Counted from the stretch's first letter, positions 26,925 to 40,120 are shown. The stretch: DNA of 64,000 nucleotides from Rhinopomastus cyanomelas (GCA_013400115.1 VXBP01004173.1:70202-134201); one strand, 5' to 3'. A program made the numbers and translations. The notes: a model not told the origin generated them from the letters alone.

Positions 26925-29900
26925 ATTTTAGCTGAGATCTCTTTAAGACATGTACACCTCAAATCAGATCAAAGCCTGTAATTCCAGAGGTTAACACTGA
27001 ATTGTACTGCTTAAGAACAGCAATCCAGCTGCCATTAATACTGCTTTATAAACTGCTGGGGTGGTACAGTGTAACCAGTGAGCAAACAGAACTGGAGCAG
27101 AAAGGGGAAAAAAACATGTAATTATACAACAAAAAACAAATATGGGAACCACATAGCTTTGCCAACATTGGTTTTGTATCTAAAATATCTGCCTTTCAGT
27201 TAACTCCACATCCAGTTACCAACATTAAAAATTACATTTATTTAGAGCAAAAAAAGTATTCCATTTTTAGCTTGGTCAGCACATCTTTTTCAGTAGTATC
27301 TGATAGGAAAACAAATACAATCTGAAGCAGTTACGGTAAACTTTTTACCAAAACAGAGCAACAATAAGAATAACCTAGAAAATATATCAGCAAGGAAAGA
27401 TGCTTTAGTAAACCTCACAGCACTGCTTGCCTGTCTTTTCTCTTTTACACTTTATTTTCAAATCATGAATTTTACAATGCAGTTGATAACCTTTTTGGTT
27501 TTTTATGAAGAAAAGTATTTGCAGTACTATTGTCCAGTGAGTCTCCGACAATGAGATTACTTATTTTTGCTTCCTCTCAGACCTACAAATAGGATATACA
27601 TCTACAGACTCACGGTCTCAGGAACATGAAAAATAATGCAGTCAAGATAGAAGTCTAACAATAAATGCAAAGCAGAAAAATCAATACCCAAAAATTTAAA
27701 AGACTTTTTAGTTACTTTGGAATAGATTCGTTGAACTGACTTGGAATAAACCTAGTGCCCAAATAGTAATTAAGCTCAGGTTCTAAAAACTCTTGTGATC
27801 TTAAATATTATACTTTATTCCACCATATTAAAACAGTATTCTTAAAGAAAAGGAATAGCATGAGGTCAATGTCTATGATTCTGTCTTCTTGGAGAGAAGA
27901 CTCACAGACCAAACTGACTGTTATGAAGGTACCCAGTAGAAAAAGGAGCAAACCTTTAGGAGAGCACTAGGCAGACATATTTTTAGCCAGGCACTAACCC
28001 AAAAACAGGGAGCAAGTTTTGAACAAAATCAAATGCATTACATTAATCTCATCTAGAAGGAAAGGAATGCTTCCCTGTTCAGCAATTTCTCAAGTCCCTT
28101 GCCAATCCTAACATCCCCTGATGTTTTCAGATTGTTCATGGTGTTTTTCTTTTGCATAATCCAAAAATCAGGCAAAAGGGTAAGTAGGCAAGTGACAAGA
28201 ACTCAGTGGGATGCTGAAGAAGGCGGAAATAATGCAACAGCAAAGGTAGTACAGTGCAAAATTAATAACAAACAAAAAATGCAGAAAATATTCAATTACC
28301 ACTGAAATCGGACTATTCATTTGCTTGTCTCACAGACCTCATGAGAGCACACACCCTAACCTATTATGAGTCTTGCAGCAATTCAGAGCCTTCTCACCAC
28401 CAGAAGTATTCTTTTGTTGTTCTGAGATAGAAAGCCACTTTACTCACCATGATCTGCCTCTTCAGTGAATCTCAGAAACTTAATCAACCCTCCCACTACC
28501 CATTTTAATCTAAGACCTACAGAAGTCCAAGAGACCCCCAAAAAAGTATCCTAAGATGCTTTGGTAGAAATTTGTTTACATGAAACTTTCAAGAAACTTG
28601 GAAAATGTCAAGTTCAGGACAGGAAATAACAATAAAAGCTCATAAGGCAAGCAATACCTTTCAGTACATCTAGGTCAGAAAAGGTGGAATAGAACCACAT
28701 TTCCCTGATTTAGTTCTTCTCTTCCCACACACTACAATCATTTAAAAAGCCAAATATTACAAAAAAAAACCCAACCAATGTTGAGAGCATGAGTTCAGCA
28801 ATTTGGGATAAATTTCTAAAAACATTTTAAAGCTAAACAAAAAAGCCCTCATGCTATCCAGTAGTATTTAATCAAATCATAAGTATTTAACATTTTTCAA
28901 CTATTTGCACTTACACTGAACTTTAAAATGCTTTGTAGCAGTGGATGGAATATTAATATTAATATTTTAGAAGTCTTTTTGCCAATTATTACAAAATTCA
29001 CTAATGAGACAACACTAAAGGGAAAAAGAAGCTCAGCATACATGTTTACTTCTCTGTGACCTGAAGTCTGAAGCACCATACCCTACTCCTATCCACAAGA
29101 AACATTTGAAGTCCAGTTCTCAAATGCAATTTTAAATAGACAGGTACACTAGCATGTTCTCACATCTGCTTTTTGTTCTGTACCATTTAGAAAAGTTTTA
29201 TCAATGCAGCTATAAAATCAGGGAAGCCTTTATGCTTTTCTTGCCCCAAACAGCCCTGTACAGTACAGCACATTCTCCTAAATTCACATCACTCTTGAGC
29301 TGCACAGCAGTTCTACTAGATCAGAGTCACATTCAGGAACTCATGTCCCTTTCCTCCTTGTAATCAAAGCTCCAAGGAAGACAGTAAGTAGTATGGACAT
29401 GCAGAGTCCATCACAAAAAGTTTTAGCTTTGGTATTCTCTTCTCCCTTCAGGTTTCTGCACATTCCTACTTGTGGGATATATCACCCTTCATATTAACAT
29501 AAAAGAAAAAAAACCTGCATCTTAATTAAAAACCAACTTTGGCAATTAAATGCCAAATGAAGCATTAAACTCAGCTACAAGGTGATAAAAATAGAAATGT
29601 AATACCAGGTGGCCACTTTATATACTTTATTCCGTGACCATAATGTGTCTGAGCATGCTGTGTAAAATCAATCCTTACAACTTAAAATGGTCACGGGAAG
29701 ATGAGAATGCATAGTTTATTGGAATGCATCATCTACCTCACTGAAATAATGGTTTGGAATAGAGAGTCTTAACTTTCTGTATTATTTGAAGTGAAAAGAG
29801 TCTGAATTTCTGAATAACATTCTCTTATGAAAGTGAATGACTGTTTTTAATATGCAACAACATGGATTTTCTCTGTTTTGGCAGTGCCTGAAGTTCAGAG

Positions 29901-30568
29901 GTGTGTTCATCAATAATGACGTCCCCTGGATATTTTCATTCAGGATGGTACTACTTCATCTTTATTGTTTACTCTGCATAATCCTAAATGTTTGCAACTC
30001 AAGATGGCAAATGATTTCAAGACTTTTATGAGCTTTTGTCTTCAATTTCAATAGGCTTCAACAATTAAAAAAACAACCAAAATGCCAAAGAGGTTCTGTA
30101 ACATTTAGACTCCTCATTAAGGCTAAAGCCATGTAGGAACATTCTCAGTGTGCAATGCAAACAAATGTATTATTAATCATCAAAGTGTCCATTTTATTAG
30201 TAAATGGACTTAAAAGCCAAGGTGGAGATATTTGCTGTCAGAACATTTATTCTGGTTTATACTGCTCCAAGTGATATAGCAAGTGAAATATTATTACTGT
30301 GTACCCACATATAAAACAGCTTTCATCTTAAACTGTCAAACTTTCTATGAGATAGTCATTAGTATATTCTTGACTTCCATGAAATAAATGTATCAAACAT
30401 TTCAGACTTTTTTTAGTTTGAAATCTCTGGAAAAAGACCTTGCAAAAATCAATTCCACATTACTATCCTGGTCAGCATTGCAGACACAAAACTATTACAG
30501 AGACCCTGAAGAAATTTCAACCGCATCCCATGTAGCTGGACCAGCTCGCAAAGAGCACTTGAGACCAA

Positions 30569-31160
30569 CATAGAATAATTACGGACTGGAAGGAACCTCG
30601 AAAGATCATCTAGTCCAATCCCCCTGACACAGCAGGATCACCTAGACCAAGTCACACAGGAACACATCCAGGAGGGCCTTGAACATCTCCAGTGAAGGAG
30701 ACTCCACAACCCCCCTGGGCAGCCTGTTCCAGTGCTCTGTCAAACTCACNNNNNNNNNNNNNNNNNNNNNNNNNNNNNNNNNNNNNNNNNNNNNNNNNNN
30801 NNNNNNNNNNNNNNNNNNNNNNNNNNNNNNNNNNNNNNNNNNNNNNNNACCCTTGTTATACCTCATTAGATTTTTCTCTGCCCAGCTCTCCAGCCTGTCC
30901 AGATCTCGCTGAATGGCAGCACAGTCTGCAGGGGTGTCAGCGACACCACCCAGCTTTGTGTCATCAGCAAACTTGCTGACAGTGCATGCCAATCCCTCAT
31001 CCAAGTCATCAATGAATAGATTGAACAGGACCGGTCCCAGCACCGATCCCTGGGGCACTCCACTAGATACAGGCCTCCAACCAGACTCTGTCCCACTGAC
31101 CACTACTTTCTGACTTCTACCCTGTAGCCAGTTTACGATCCACCTCACTACCCGAAAATC
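30569..31160 (-). mobile_element. CR1 with reverse-transcriptase end, cut by an assembly gap
   Basis: Minus-strand CR1. The right-hand part (31148-30849) is open and reads RT motifs: SGVPQGSVLGPVLFNLFIDD, then KFADDTKL, where FADD is the catalytic motif. The left-hand part (30749-30569) is the CR1 3' end. Between them are 99 Ns. The apparent 168-codon frame across the Ns is an artefact. Confidence 0.9.
30750..30848. other. Assembly gap (99 N)
   Basis: Run of unknown bases within a CR1. The flanks line up with positions 26727 and 26163 of the copy at 26.1 kb, which are separated by about 563 bases there. Confidence 0.99.
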
Positions 31161-32072
31161 TTCTTCCTTACTCCATTGGCAAAGAGATCATGGAGCACAT
31201 AATCTTCAGAGTAGCAGACAGATTTTGTGGTTTGAGTGAGCAATGTTTACAAACTTCAGTGTTTTGTTGGGATAATATCTTATTTTTTTGAGAAATGTAG
31301 CTCACCTTGTATTTAATAGGACTTCAAATTTAATACATTATTGTGGGTCTGTAAAACATTGCTGCCGGTACCAGTCATTTCACCTTAGACATTAACTACT
31401 GTAATGCTATTTTATATACTAGTTTATTTTTTTTTATTTTCAGCACAAAAAGTATACAAAAGAACAAGTTGTTGGCTTCACAGTGCTAAAAAATAACTAC
31501 AAAGTAATTTATCTTTCCACAGCAAAACCAAGATATTCTAAACTTCTGCATTCTAATCACCAAAAAGTCTATGCTTGTGTGTCCTACACCAATGCAAAGA
31601 GCTTGTTTATAACTTTATGAAAGAAGTAATGCATTTGTAGTCATCCACTTGAGTAGTTTGATGCTTTTTATCAGGTGAGAAAAAATGCCTTTTAAACAAC
31701 AAGTAGCGTGACAGGCACTTAAACCAATCGTAACAGCAATCCATCCTCAAGGAAGAAATTCAGACTAATTTAGCTGACAGGTTTCTATCTTTACATTGAG
31801 TGAGCAAACAGATAAGATACAATAAAAGAATTAGAAAGAGAGTTGTAAAACCAGTGACCTCCATTTCACTAGAAATCCAGTTATTCACAATAGACTCCCT
31901 TGAGATGCCTTCCCTCAACACCAAAATGTATGTGACAAAGGGAACAGTGTGTAACTAAGCTGGATACCCTTCCTACACTTGCTCTTTTCAAATCTTCTCT
32001 CTTTGGCTTATAGAAGCCTAACAGTAGTCAAAACATAAAGCAGCAATTAGAAATCAAATTTTAATTATATCT

Positions 32073-32287
32073 TCACAGAATCACAGAACACCAGAGATTG
32101 GAAGGGACCTCAAAAGATCATCTAGTCCAATCCCCCTGCCACAGCAGGATCATCTAGACCAAGTCCAGGCAGGTTTTAAACATCTCCAGAGAAGGAAACC
32201 CCACAAACCCCTAGGCAGCCCGCTCCAGGGCTCTGTCACCCTTGTCATGAAGATGTTCCCTCTGACATCCATATGGAACATTCAGTT
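32073..32287 (-). mobile_element. CR1 3' end, first of three stacked copies
   Basis: Minus-strand CR1 terminus: CACAGAATCACAGAACACC through TAGTCCAATCCCCCTGCC to CTTGTCATGAAGATGTTCCC. Confidence 0.85.
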
Positions 32288-32307
32288 TTACAGCTCACAC
32301 CCATAAC

Positions 32308-32500
32308 TCACAGAACATTAGGGATTGAAAGGGACCATGAAAGATCATCCAGTCCAATCCCCCTGCCACAACAGGACACCCCATATCAAGTTGCATAGGA
32401 ACATGTCCAGGTGGGCTCCAAACCTCTCCAGAGAACGAGACTCCACAAATCTCCCAGGCAGCCCCCTCCAGTGCTCCATCACCCTCACTGGGAAGGAGTT
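32308..32500 (-). mobile_element. CR1 3' end, second of three stacked copies
   Basis: A new CR1 terminus starts at ACTCACAGAACATTAGGG and runs to CACCCTCACTGGGAAGGAG. Same orientation as the copy to its left. Confidence 0.85.
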
Positions 32501-32550
32501 ATAGAATCATTTAGGGTTGGAAGGGACCACAGGATCATCCAGATCCTTAC
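32501..32550 (-). mobile_element. CR1 3' end, third of three stacked copies
   Basis: ATAGAATCATTTAGGGTTGG and GATCATCCAGAT, a third terminus only about 50 bases long. Confidence 0.65.
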
Positions 32551-33189
32551 TGATAGAACATTAGATTTGTGACCTCCTGTCACCACTAACAGCTACGTTT
32601 AGGTTGTACACAACACAAATAGGTTTAACACTACTTGCATTAAGAGGTTTGCTGCAGTAAATGTTTACAATACAATTGTCTTATTCAGTTTGAGCTGAAA
32701 GCATGTAACACAAGTTTTTGGCTAATGACTAGAGACTGTATCTCTATAATTACAGATATCACTGAAGTGATAACATTTGCCAGACAGCTTTCTATAGAGA
32801 AATGAACCAGGCTGAAGATCCAGGCTGTTTCGATTCTTCTGCTGCTGGATATCAGAAGGAATTGACATTGCTAGAATGTCATGTGTCTTTTTATTTCAAT
32901 GCCACTGCAACATTTGGAAAGAATGAGGAGACAAGAAAAATGTGAGAAAGCTCTGACAGACAACACTTTCAGCAGAATTACAATTCCAGAGCTGCACTCA
33001 ATTAAACAGGAATACACTAACCCTCTGCAAAGGAGAAAGAACCGGGTTACTTTCTTCATCTGAAAATTTATACATTATATAATACATGTTTAAATTTTAG
33101 TATGCAAGTATCATTGTGTAAAAATACCACAAGCTGATGAGTTTAGGAGGTTTTTTGTTGCTTTTAGGAATCGGTATCAATAGTCTTAC

Positions 33190-35126
33190 CTTTTTATCTT
33201 CTTTTGACTTCCTTATACTGTGCGAAGTGCCAAATTTGTTCTGCATGCAAAACATCTTCTTAGACCATTCATTTTTATGAGATTTTAACTGTGGCTGGCC
33301 AAAGCTGCCATCAACTCTGTATCTGTCAGCTGGAATCTTGCTCATTGGTGGAGGAAGAGTTCCACAATTAACACTTGACCAGCCATCCGTAGAATCAGTG
33401 TATGACTCCTGGTCACTAACATTTCCATGCTGCCATTCTTGTAAAACATGCACAGGTAACCACCTCTGATTGCCTATGCCTGCAGTGTTCTTCTTTGATG
33501 GAGGTATGGAATTTCGTGAGGAAACCAGGGGAACTTCAATACGAGCAGAAGGACTTAGGTGTTTGCTTACATTTTGGGACTTCTCATTCTGAATTACTTC
33601 TAAAGGAAGGTTTCCCTCTTGTTCATGACAGAAGCCATTCCAATGGGAAGCAGTCTGATTTTGACCCCTTCCTACTGGATTTTCCCATATGCTGTTAGGA
33701 ATGTGTTTACTCAGATTGCTCCCTAAGTCAACCACCAACACTCTATTATTCTTTTCTTCTTGGTTAAAATTTCCAATTCCACTATCACTGTTGCTGCTCA
33801 TACTATTATTCTGATGAGCATCTGCATCACCATCAAGAAAAGCCCTCACACGCATTCCTTCAATCAATTCCCCCATATCCCTATACAGGACTGAAATGAA
33901 CTGAAGAACAGGTAGAGATGATGTTGGAAACTCTAGACAGCCATTTGTGTCTGGATCTGCTGTACACTCCAGTCCAAAACGTCTTGCTATGCCCTGGTGA
34001 ATTTTATGATTAAATAATTCAGGATCCACCATAAAAACATGGCAAGAAGTCCTCAGAACTCCTTCATCTTCCTGAGCCAAGCTTGCATCATCATTTGTCT
34101 GCATTGTAACTAGTCCAAAGAATCTTCTGTCATCTGGGCAAACAGCACTGAATGCCAGTTTCTCTGCAGGATATTCTGCCACTACACCTGATTTGTCACT
34201 GCAGAGCTGAATACAGTCATGCATTATCTTCATCATCACTAGCGAATGGATTTTTTGTTCTGCCCGGAGACGTCTCATGCATCCACGAATTGCCTGCAAA
34301 CTCTCATTTTCGAGATTCGAGGTTGTTGAAGGTAGTTCAATTGAGCCTAGGTAACCTACAATCATGGCAACATTTAAAATGCTTGCATCTAAACCAAAGT
34401 CTTCTGTGCTCTCTAGTCCAATTCTAAAAACCGAATCATCATTCAGGACTTTGGATATTTCTTCCCTTGACAGTAGGTTTGGATTGCTTACACTGTCATT
34501 GCCAGTTTCAAATTTAACAGCAACAGAGGCTGAAAGTGATCTTTTTTTTGGTGCAGTAGTATCCAAGTTACCAGCACAAAGAGTAGGATTCTCAAAGATC
34601 ATGTTGAAAATGCCACCAGACTGCATTTCTTCAACAACTTTCTCTGCTCTGTTTATACCCAGAGCTTTAGAATCAGGTTTGGGTTTCAGCCACCCCTTCC
34701 CATCATAAAACCCAACTTCTTCATCGCTTGAACATGAATCTAGATGACTAATCCCTTCAGCAATGACCATGTGCAAGACTCCAGAACATTTTCCTATAAG
34801 TTTCACTACGTCTTCATGAGAAGCTTTTTTCACATTGATTTCATTAACTGCAAGTATCTGATCTCCAGCTTTAAGTCCAACATAGTCTGCAGGGCTTCCT
34901 TTCATAACACAACTAAGAACACATGGAGCTTGTCCAGAAAGGGTAAACCCATAGCCTGCTCTCCCTCTAGCAACTTCTACACTTCTTATTCGAGGAGGAG
35001 CATGCATGTTGAGTCGACGTTTGACTGTTTCCCCTGGTCTATACATTTTAGGTTTTCTTCCTGAACGAGGAGAATTCTTAATTAGTCCAGATTTGTGTCA
35101 TGTTTTGTGTCACTCCACCTGAAGTT
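33190..35126 (-). CDS. RGS12: RGS12 first coding exon (PDZ + PTB domains), with 80 nt of 5' UTR
   Basis: RGS12 is a GTPase-activating protein for Gi/Go alpha subunits and a scaffold linking receptors to Ras/MAPK signalling. The coding part runs from the ATG at 35046 to 33190, 619 codons ending in phase 0. Residues 21-97 form a PDZ domain: it starts RSVEVARGRAGYGF, with the GYGF carboxylate-binding loop at 31-34, and continues through GDQILAVNEI. Residues about 223-390 form the PTB/PID domain, starting NVAMIVGYLGSIELPS. The segment after that is Ser/Asn-rich and low in complexity. The minus-strand acceptor (polypyrimidine tract, then AG at 35127-35128) fixes the exon start. The donor GTAAGAC at 33189-33183 fixes the end, so the open frame that continues to 33097 is intron read-through. 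The ATG has A at -3. The domain pair and near-identity to the RGS12 sequence as I remember it make this call firm; RGS14 has no PDZ domain. Confidence 0.97.
35078..35101 (-). CDS. Upstream ORF of 7 codons in the RGS12 5' UTR
   Basis: Within the same exon as the RGS12 start, an ATG at 35101 (A at -3, A at +4) opens a 7-codon frame, MTQIWTN, closed by TAA at 35080-35078. It ends 31 nt before the RGS12 ATG, so it does not overlap the main frame. A short uORF with a fair start context can lower translation of the main frame or make it depend on reinitiation. Whether it is translated is inference. It may be absent from transcripts that start at internal promoters. Confidence 0.55.
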   Translation of the reverse strand: MTQIWTN

Positions 35127-35504
35127 CTAAAGGAAGAAAAAAAAAAAAGACATTTTAATTTTCAACTGTATTTCAGGCCTTTGGAACCATATTATCTATA
35201 CCATTCAGAAACACTGCAAATGACATCTACCAAAAAGCATTGCTCAATGCACAAAACAATTTGAAAAGGATACATATTGCAGTCTTAATTTTACTGATGA
35301 GAAGGCAGTAGCAAATGAAGTGACTGTCCAGAATCACAAAGTAACTGAATGGCAAAGAACAGAATCTAAGTCACATTCCCCAGTGTCACCTACTATTCAG
35401 TTAACTTCTGGCTTATAACCATTGCAGTACCACATTTTACAGCACAGTGAAAATCCCGGGAAAAACCTTTCCCACCAACACAAACATCAGAGCTCAAGTG
35501 CATC

Positions 35505-36010
35505 ATCAAGTGCAAGTTTGCTGGTGACACAAAGCTGGGTGGTGTTGCTGACAACCCTGCAGACTGTGCTGCCATTTAGCAAGACCTGGACAGGCTGGAG
35601 AGCTGGGCAGGGAGAAATTTTATGAAATATAACAAGGGTAAGTGTAGAGGCTTACATCTGGGCAAGAACAACCTCAGGTACCAGTATCGGCTGGGGACTG
35701 ACCTGTTTGAGAGCTGTGTAGGAGAAAGGGACCTGGGGGTCCTGGTGGGCAGCAGGATGACCATGAGCCAGCACTGTGCTCTTGTGGCCAAGAGTGCCAA
35801 CAGCATCCTGGGGTAGATCAGAATGGGTGTGGTTAGTAGATAGAGATAGCTTCTTCTCCCCCTCTACTCTGCCCTGGTAAGATCACACCTGGAGTATTGT
35901 GTCCAGTTCTGGGCCCCTCAGTTCAAGGTGGACATGAAGCTGCTGGAGGGATTGGACTAGATGATCTTTTGAGGTTCCTTCCAATCCCTAATGATTCTAT
36001 GATCCTATGA
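35505..36010 (+). mobile_element. CR1 with end of RT frame and 3' end, internally deleted
   Basis: Begins in the FADD-region sequence (AAGTTTGCTGGTGACACAAA), continues ATGAAATATAACAAGGGTAA and CATGAAGCTGCTGGAGGG. It then jumps to the terminus GATTGGACTAGATGATC and CTAATGATTCTATGATCC. About 330 bases present in the 26.1-kb copy are missing here. It sits about 380 bases from the RGS12 coding exon, in intron 1. Confidence 0.9.
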
Positions 36011-37009
36011 TCATCTCCTCAGCTCATTTCCTCTTTATGAACAGTGTATAGAAACAGTCACCAAATTTATCTGTGTAAAACAGGTGAGAAAAAATGCCTT
36101 ATTTCCTTTATCCCTCCACTGACTGACCATAAAGGCAGCTTAATATCTCATACATCAACTTCTGCGTATACATTTCATAGAGTCATAGAATCATTAATGT
36201 ATTTATAGCAACACTTTTTATTGTCTTTTATGGCAGTACAGCTTCAGTTACAAAGGCAACAACAAAAGGGCATTCAATCATGTATTAGACCAAAGGGATC
36301 TAAAATCAGATTTACTGCTACACAAATCTATTAATCTACTGAAAAATAACTTGTCAGAAAGCAAACACTATAAAAAATGTATTTCAGTGATTCCAACACC
36401 CACATGTTTTAGTTTAGTCTTAACAATTAAAAAAAAATAAAAAAAACAACAATGGCACTCCACATGCTGCCATTATTGATCTAGATGTTAAAATTAGTAT
36501 ACAATTAAGATAAAGTAGTTTTATATAAGCAGCAAGAAATCATAGATTTTGTTAAATTTGGGTGTTGACACTGAAGTCTGTATGTCTAGTTCTATTTATA
36601 CTGAAGTAAATTCCATTGTTTTAGGAATGTTTCCTCCACTAAGCAGGTTAAAATAAATTTAAAAATATTTTATACAGAGAATATCACAATATCACTTGTT
36701 CAGCTTTTGAAACTTTCCCTTTGTCATATAATATGAATTCTTATCTTCACAAGTCTAGAGGATGACTGACTGACATAACTGGAGGACCTACAGCTACATA
36801 AAATAGCAGTAAATTCTGTCTGAGCAAATGAGGATCTGAAAATAATTACTGCTCCATGCTGGTCCACAGGCTTATGAATAAGTCAGTCGCACTGTAACAT
36901 CTTTAAAGTCTACAACGTACTTGAAATATATGGGAAAAATGCAGGCAACATTTTAGTTTAATAGATTAAAAAAAATGTATGTAAATGTAGAATTACCATT
37001 CTGGAAAAA

Positions 37010-37735
37010 CATCCGAAGATCATTTCCAACCATTAGCCTAAGTGTACCAAGCCCACCACTAATTCACATCCCTAAGATCAGATCTACACAACTTTAGACA
37101 CATCCAAGGATGATGATTTAAGCACCTCCCTAGGCAGCCTGTTCCAATGTCTGATGTCTTCAACTGAAGAAGTTTTCCATAATGTTTAACCTAAACTTCC
37201 CCTGGTGCAACTTAAGGCAATCTCCTCTTGTCCTATTACTTGTTACTTCTGAGAAGAAACCAACATACACCTTTCTACAGCCTCCTTTCAGATAGTTGTA
37301 GACAGCAACAGGTGTCCCCTCAGCCTCCTTTTCTTCAGACTAAACAGCCCCAGTTCTGTAAGCTGCTCCTCCTAAAGCTTGCTTTCCAGACCCTGCAGCA
37401 AAATGGTTGTCCTTCTTTGGACCTGCTTCACTCTCTACATCAATGACCTTCTTGTATTGAGGTGCCCAGAACTGCACAGAGTACTCACCAGTGCTGAGTA
37501 CAGGGGGAGAATTACATCCCAACTCCTGCTAGCTTCACTATTTCTGATACAAGCCAGGACGCTGCTGGCCTTCCTGGCCACCTGAGCACATTGCTGCCTC
37601 ATATTTAAGCATTTGTCTACCAACACTTCCAGATCCATTTCTGTCAGGCATTGCATTGGGTTGTTGTATCCCAACTGTAGGATACAACGCCTATTGGAGC
37701 TCATACAATTGGCCTCAAGCAAGGGTTATACAACC
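37010..37735 (-). mobile_element. Older CR1 fragment (about 720 bp)
   Basis: Minus-strand CR1 3' region of a different subfamily: CCTAGGCAGCCTGTTCC, CTCCTCTTGTCCTATTAC, CAGACTAAACAGCCCCAG and CTGGCCTTCCTGGCCACCTG. Well diverged, with no usable frame. Confidence 0.85.
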
Positions 37736-39228
37736 TATTACCCTCAAGTAGATCAACACTCCTCCCCAGCTTGGTGATGTCTACACACACAGAAAGACAC
37801 CTATTGACCTATCATATTAATGACATACAACCCACTACTCACATGGAAGAAAATTGACCAAGAAATCCTTCTGATGTTGCTCTCAGCTACTGAAATTACA
37901 AAAAAACCCTCCAAACCCACACTCAAAACATGATGCAATCTACAGGACACTATTTTCACAGTATTTCTGGCTGGGATAGGCCAAACAGAAGAATGACAAC
38001 TTCAGAGGTTTCATCAATAAAAAACCTCCTCCCACTAAAATACGTTTTAAGATCAAAGTCTTAACTACTTTGATACTAAAATTAAAAAAACACATCTTTT
38101 TCATTCTGCTGAATAGTCAACTAAAGGATATGATTCTCATAGGGTTTCTCCAAATCTAATTAGAACAATGTTCAAGACACTTGGCTTTACTTTTAGGTTT
38201 TAGTTTCTATTTGTTTTTAATGAAAGGACATCAGATTTTTATGTCTCCATGGTGCAGCTATGACTGTTCAGTGTAATATGGTCCTTGCAAATTGTTTTAA
38301 TAGAGCTGTTAATCTGGCTTCAGTAACAACAGTTCCCCTATAATATGAGAAAATAACTTAGCCTTAAAAAGTAATGCAACTTTACACCTAAACTTTGAAT
38401 GGAAATCATAACTTAAGAAATACTTCACAAACATTTCACCAAACTCACAGGTGGGTTTGAAAGACCCCTGCCAACTTGCATCCAGTCTCACGCCTTGAAC
38501 ACAGACTGACCTTTTCCTGATCAGGCTAAACTTGTCAACCAAGAGATCACTGCATTCAGCTTTCTCTAATTACTAATGTATCCCTCCAAAACTGCTTCTA
38601 ACCTAGACCACAAACAGCACTGTAGTATCCAATATGTAGCACCTAAAAGTAAGTGTGCTACCAGCTTGCAAGAGGAAAGGAAACAAAAGTGTAATAGGTT
38701 AAAAATACTTTGATAAAAATATGTTAAAAAGAAATAGTTACAAAAGCAATTCAGATTCATTATGGCAATGCTGACATAGCTGAGAAGAAAACCTGACTTT
38801 TCCAGCTATCTTTTCACTCTATAAAAGAGATAGTCTATATGCAACTACTGGAAATACACAATGACAACAGTTAGGCCGCTCTTGAGAAGCAGCAAAACCC
38901 AGCACTGTCTTATCCTATGATTTCACATTTGCCACAAGAGGATTCCTTTTAACGCTATTCCCAAGTTAACTTCTCTGTTTGCGTACCTAACGTACACCCC
39001 TTAAGCATCAAGCATCTCTTCCAGATGAAAACCACTGAGAAGGAAACATCATTCCAAAACCTGCCCCTTATAAAAACAAGGCAGCAGGCTGTTAATGCAT
39101 TACTTTTCTCTAATGATGAAGTTACAGAGACATGAAGACTTCCAGCTATTAATATAATTGTGTAATTTTGAGTGCAGTTCTGACATAATTCAACTTTAAG
39201 TGGTTGTTTTGCTACGAACACACACACA

Positions 39229-39284
39229 TAGAATCACAGAATCATAGAATCATTAGGGATCAGAAGGGACCTCAAAAGATCATC
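39229..39284 (-). mobile_element. Short CR1 3' tail
   Basis: ATAGAATCACAGAATCATAG and AGAAGGGACCTCAAAAGATC, preceded by a short CA run. It is immediately next to the microsatellite. Confidence 0.75.
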
Positions 39285-39951
39285 TTCGTGTCCAAAACCC
39301 AAACCAACCCCAAGAAACTGTATTACAACATTACAGTCATCTCTGTCCTTCCTCAGTAGCTGAATACTATTGAATATTTTCTTGTGCCAGTTACCCTATG
39401 AGAAAAAGCAGCTTGCTAAATTGATCTGGGAAACTTCAAGACAAAGAACAAATGTGGCTCTTCTGCAAGAACCCTCAGAATTCAAACATGTTTTACTGCA
39501 ACAATAGCAAATTTAAAAATTAGGACAATAGTGTTTCTCATGAGCAGAGATATGCCAACCGAGACTGAGTTACAAACTACTGCAAAACTAAACTATCAAA
39601 TTATCTGGTTGCTTAAGTTTTCTTTCAATTTATTTGCAGATTTGAAACCTGGAACTAAGGACATATGTCACAAAAACGGTATCAAATTCCACATTCTCAA
39701 AGTAATCACATATCTTAACATCCTTTTCCTGTAGTGCACTGCACATTTTGTAGCTTACCCAGTGAAACAAAGACATCAGTTGCACTGACATAAAGCTTTG
39801 TAGGTCTCTGCAGGTTCACTAAACTGAACTATATAACTTGCTACAACTGTCGGGAGGAATCAAAGCAAAAAATTAGGTGAGCTGTTGATTTTCAGTTCAA
39901 GCTCAACACTGAATCTTAATGAGCCTACCAATAATATACTCCCGTTAATTT

Positions 39952-40120
39952 CAGAATCATAGAACATTAGGGATTGGAAGGGACCTCAAAAGATCATCTA
40001 GTCCAATCCCCCTGCCACAGCAGGATCACCTAGATCAAGTTGCACAGAAATATACCCAGGGAGATTGTGAAGTCTCCTTCTTTGGAGACATTGTAGCCCA
40101 TTGTAGGGCTCTGTCACCTC
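39952..40120 (-). mobile_element. CR1 3' end
   Basis: CAGAATCATAGAACATTAGG through TAGTCCAATCCCCCTGCC to a diverged GTCTCCTTCTTTGGAG and CTCTGTCACC. Confidence 0.85.

Larger units (their letters stand above)
16762..33189 (-). other. RGS12: RGS12 intron between the two coding exons
   Basis: About 16.4 kb, GT...AG on the minus strand. It holds CR1 copies at 18.4, 25.5, 26.1, 30.6 and 32.1-32.55 kb, the assembly gap, and a purine-rich patch at about 22.07-22.30 kb. Positions 18.7-25.5 kb apart from that patch, and 26.9-30.5 kb, are AT-rich without recognisable content. Confidence 0.85.

Noticed and set aside
30642..31148. 168-codon minus-strand protein
   Set aside because: It runs through 99 Ns and joins CR1 reverse transcriptase to the CR1 3' region; the middle residues are unknown.
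33097..33189. Last 30 codons of the long RGS12 open frame
   Set aside because: They lie beyond a good splice donor at 33189, and the next exon joins in phase at the donor.
36175..36196. CR1 terminus suggested by ATAGAGTCATAGAATCATT
   Set aside because: Too short, and the sequence after it does not continue as CR1.
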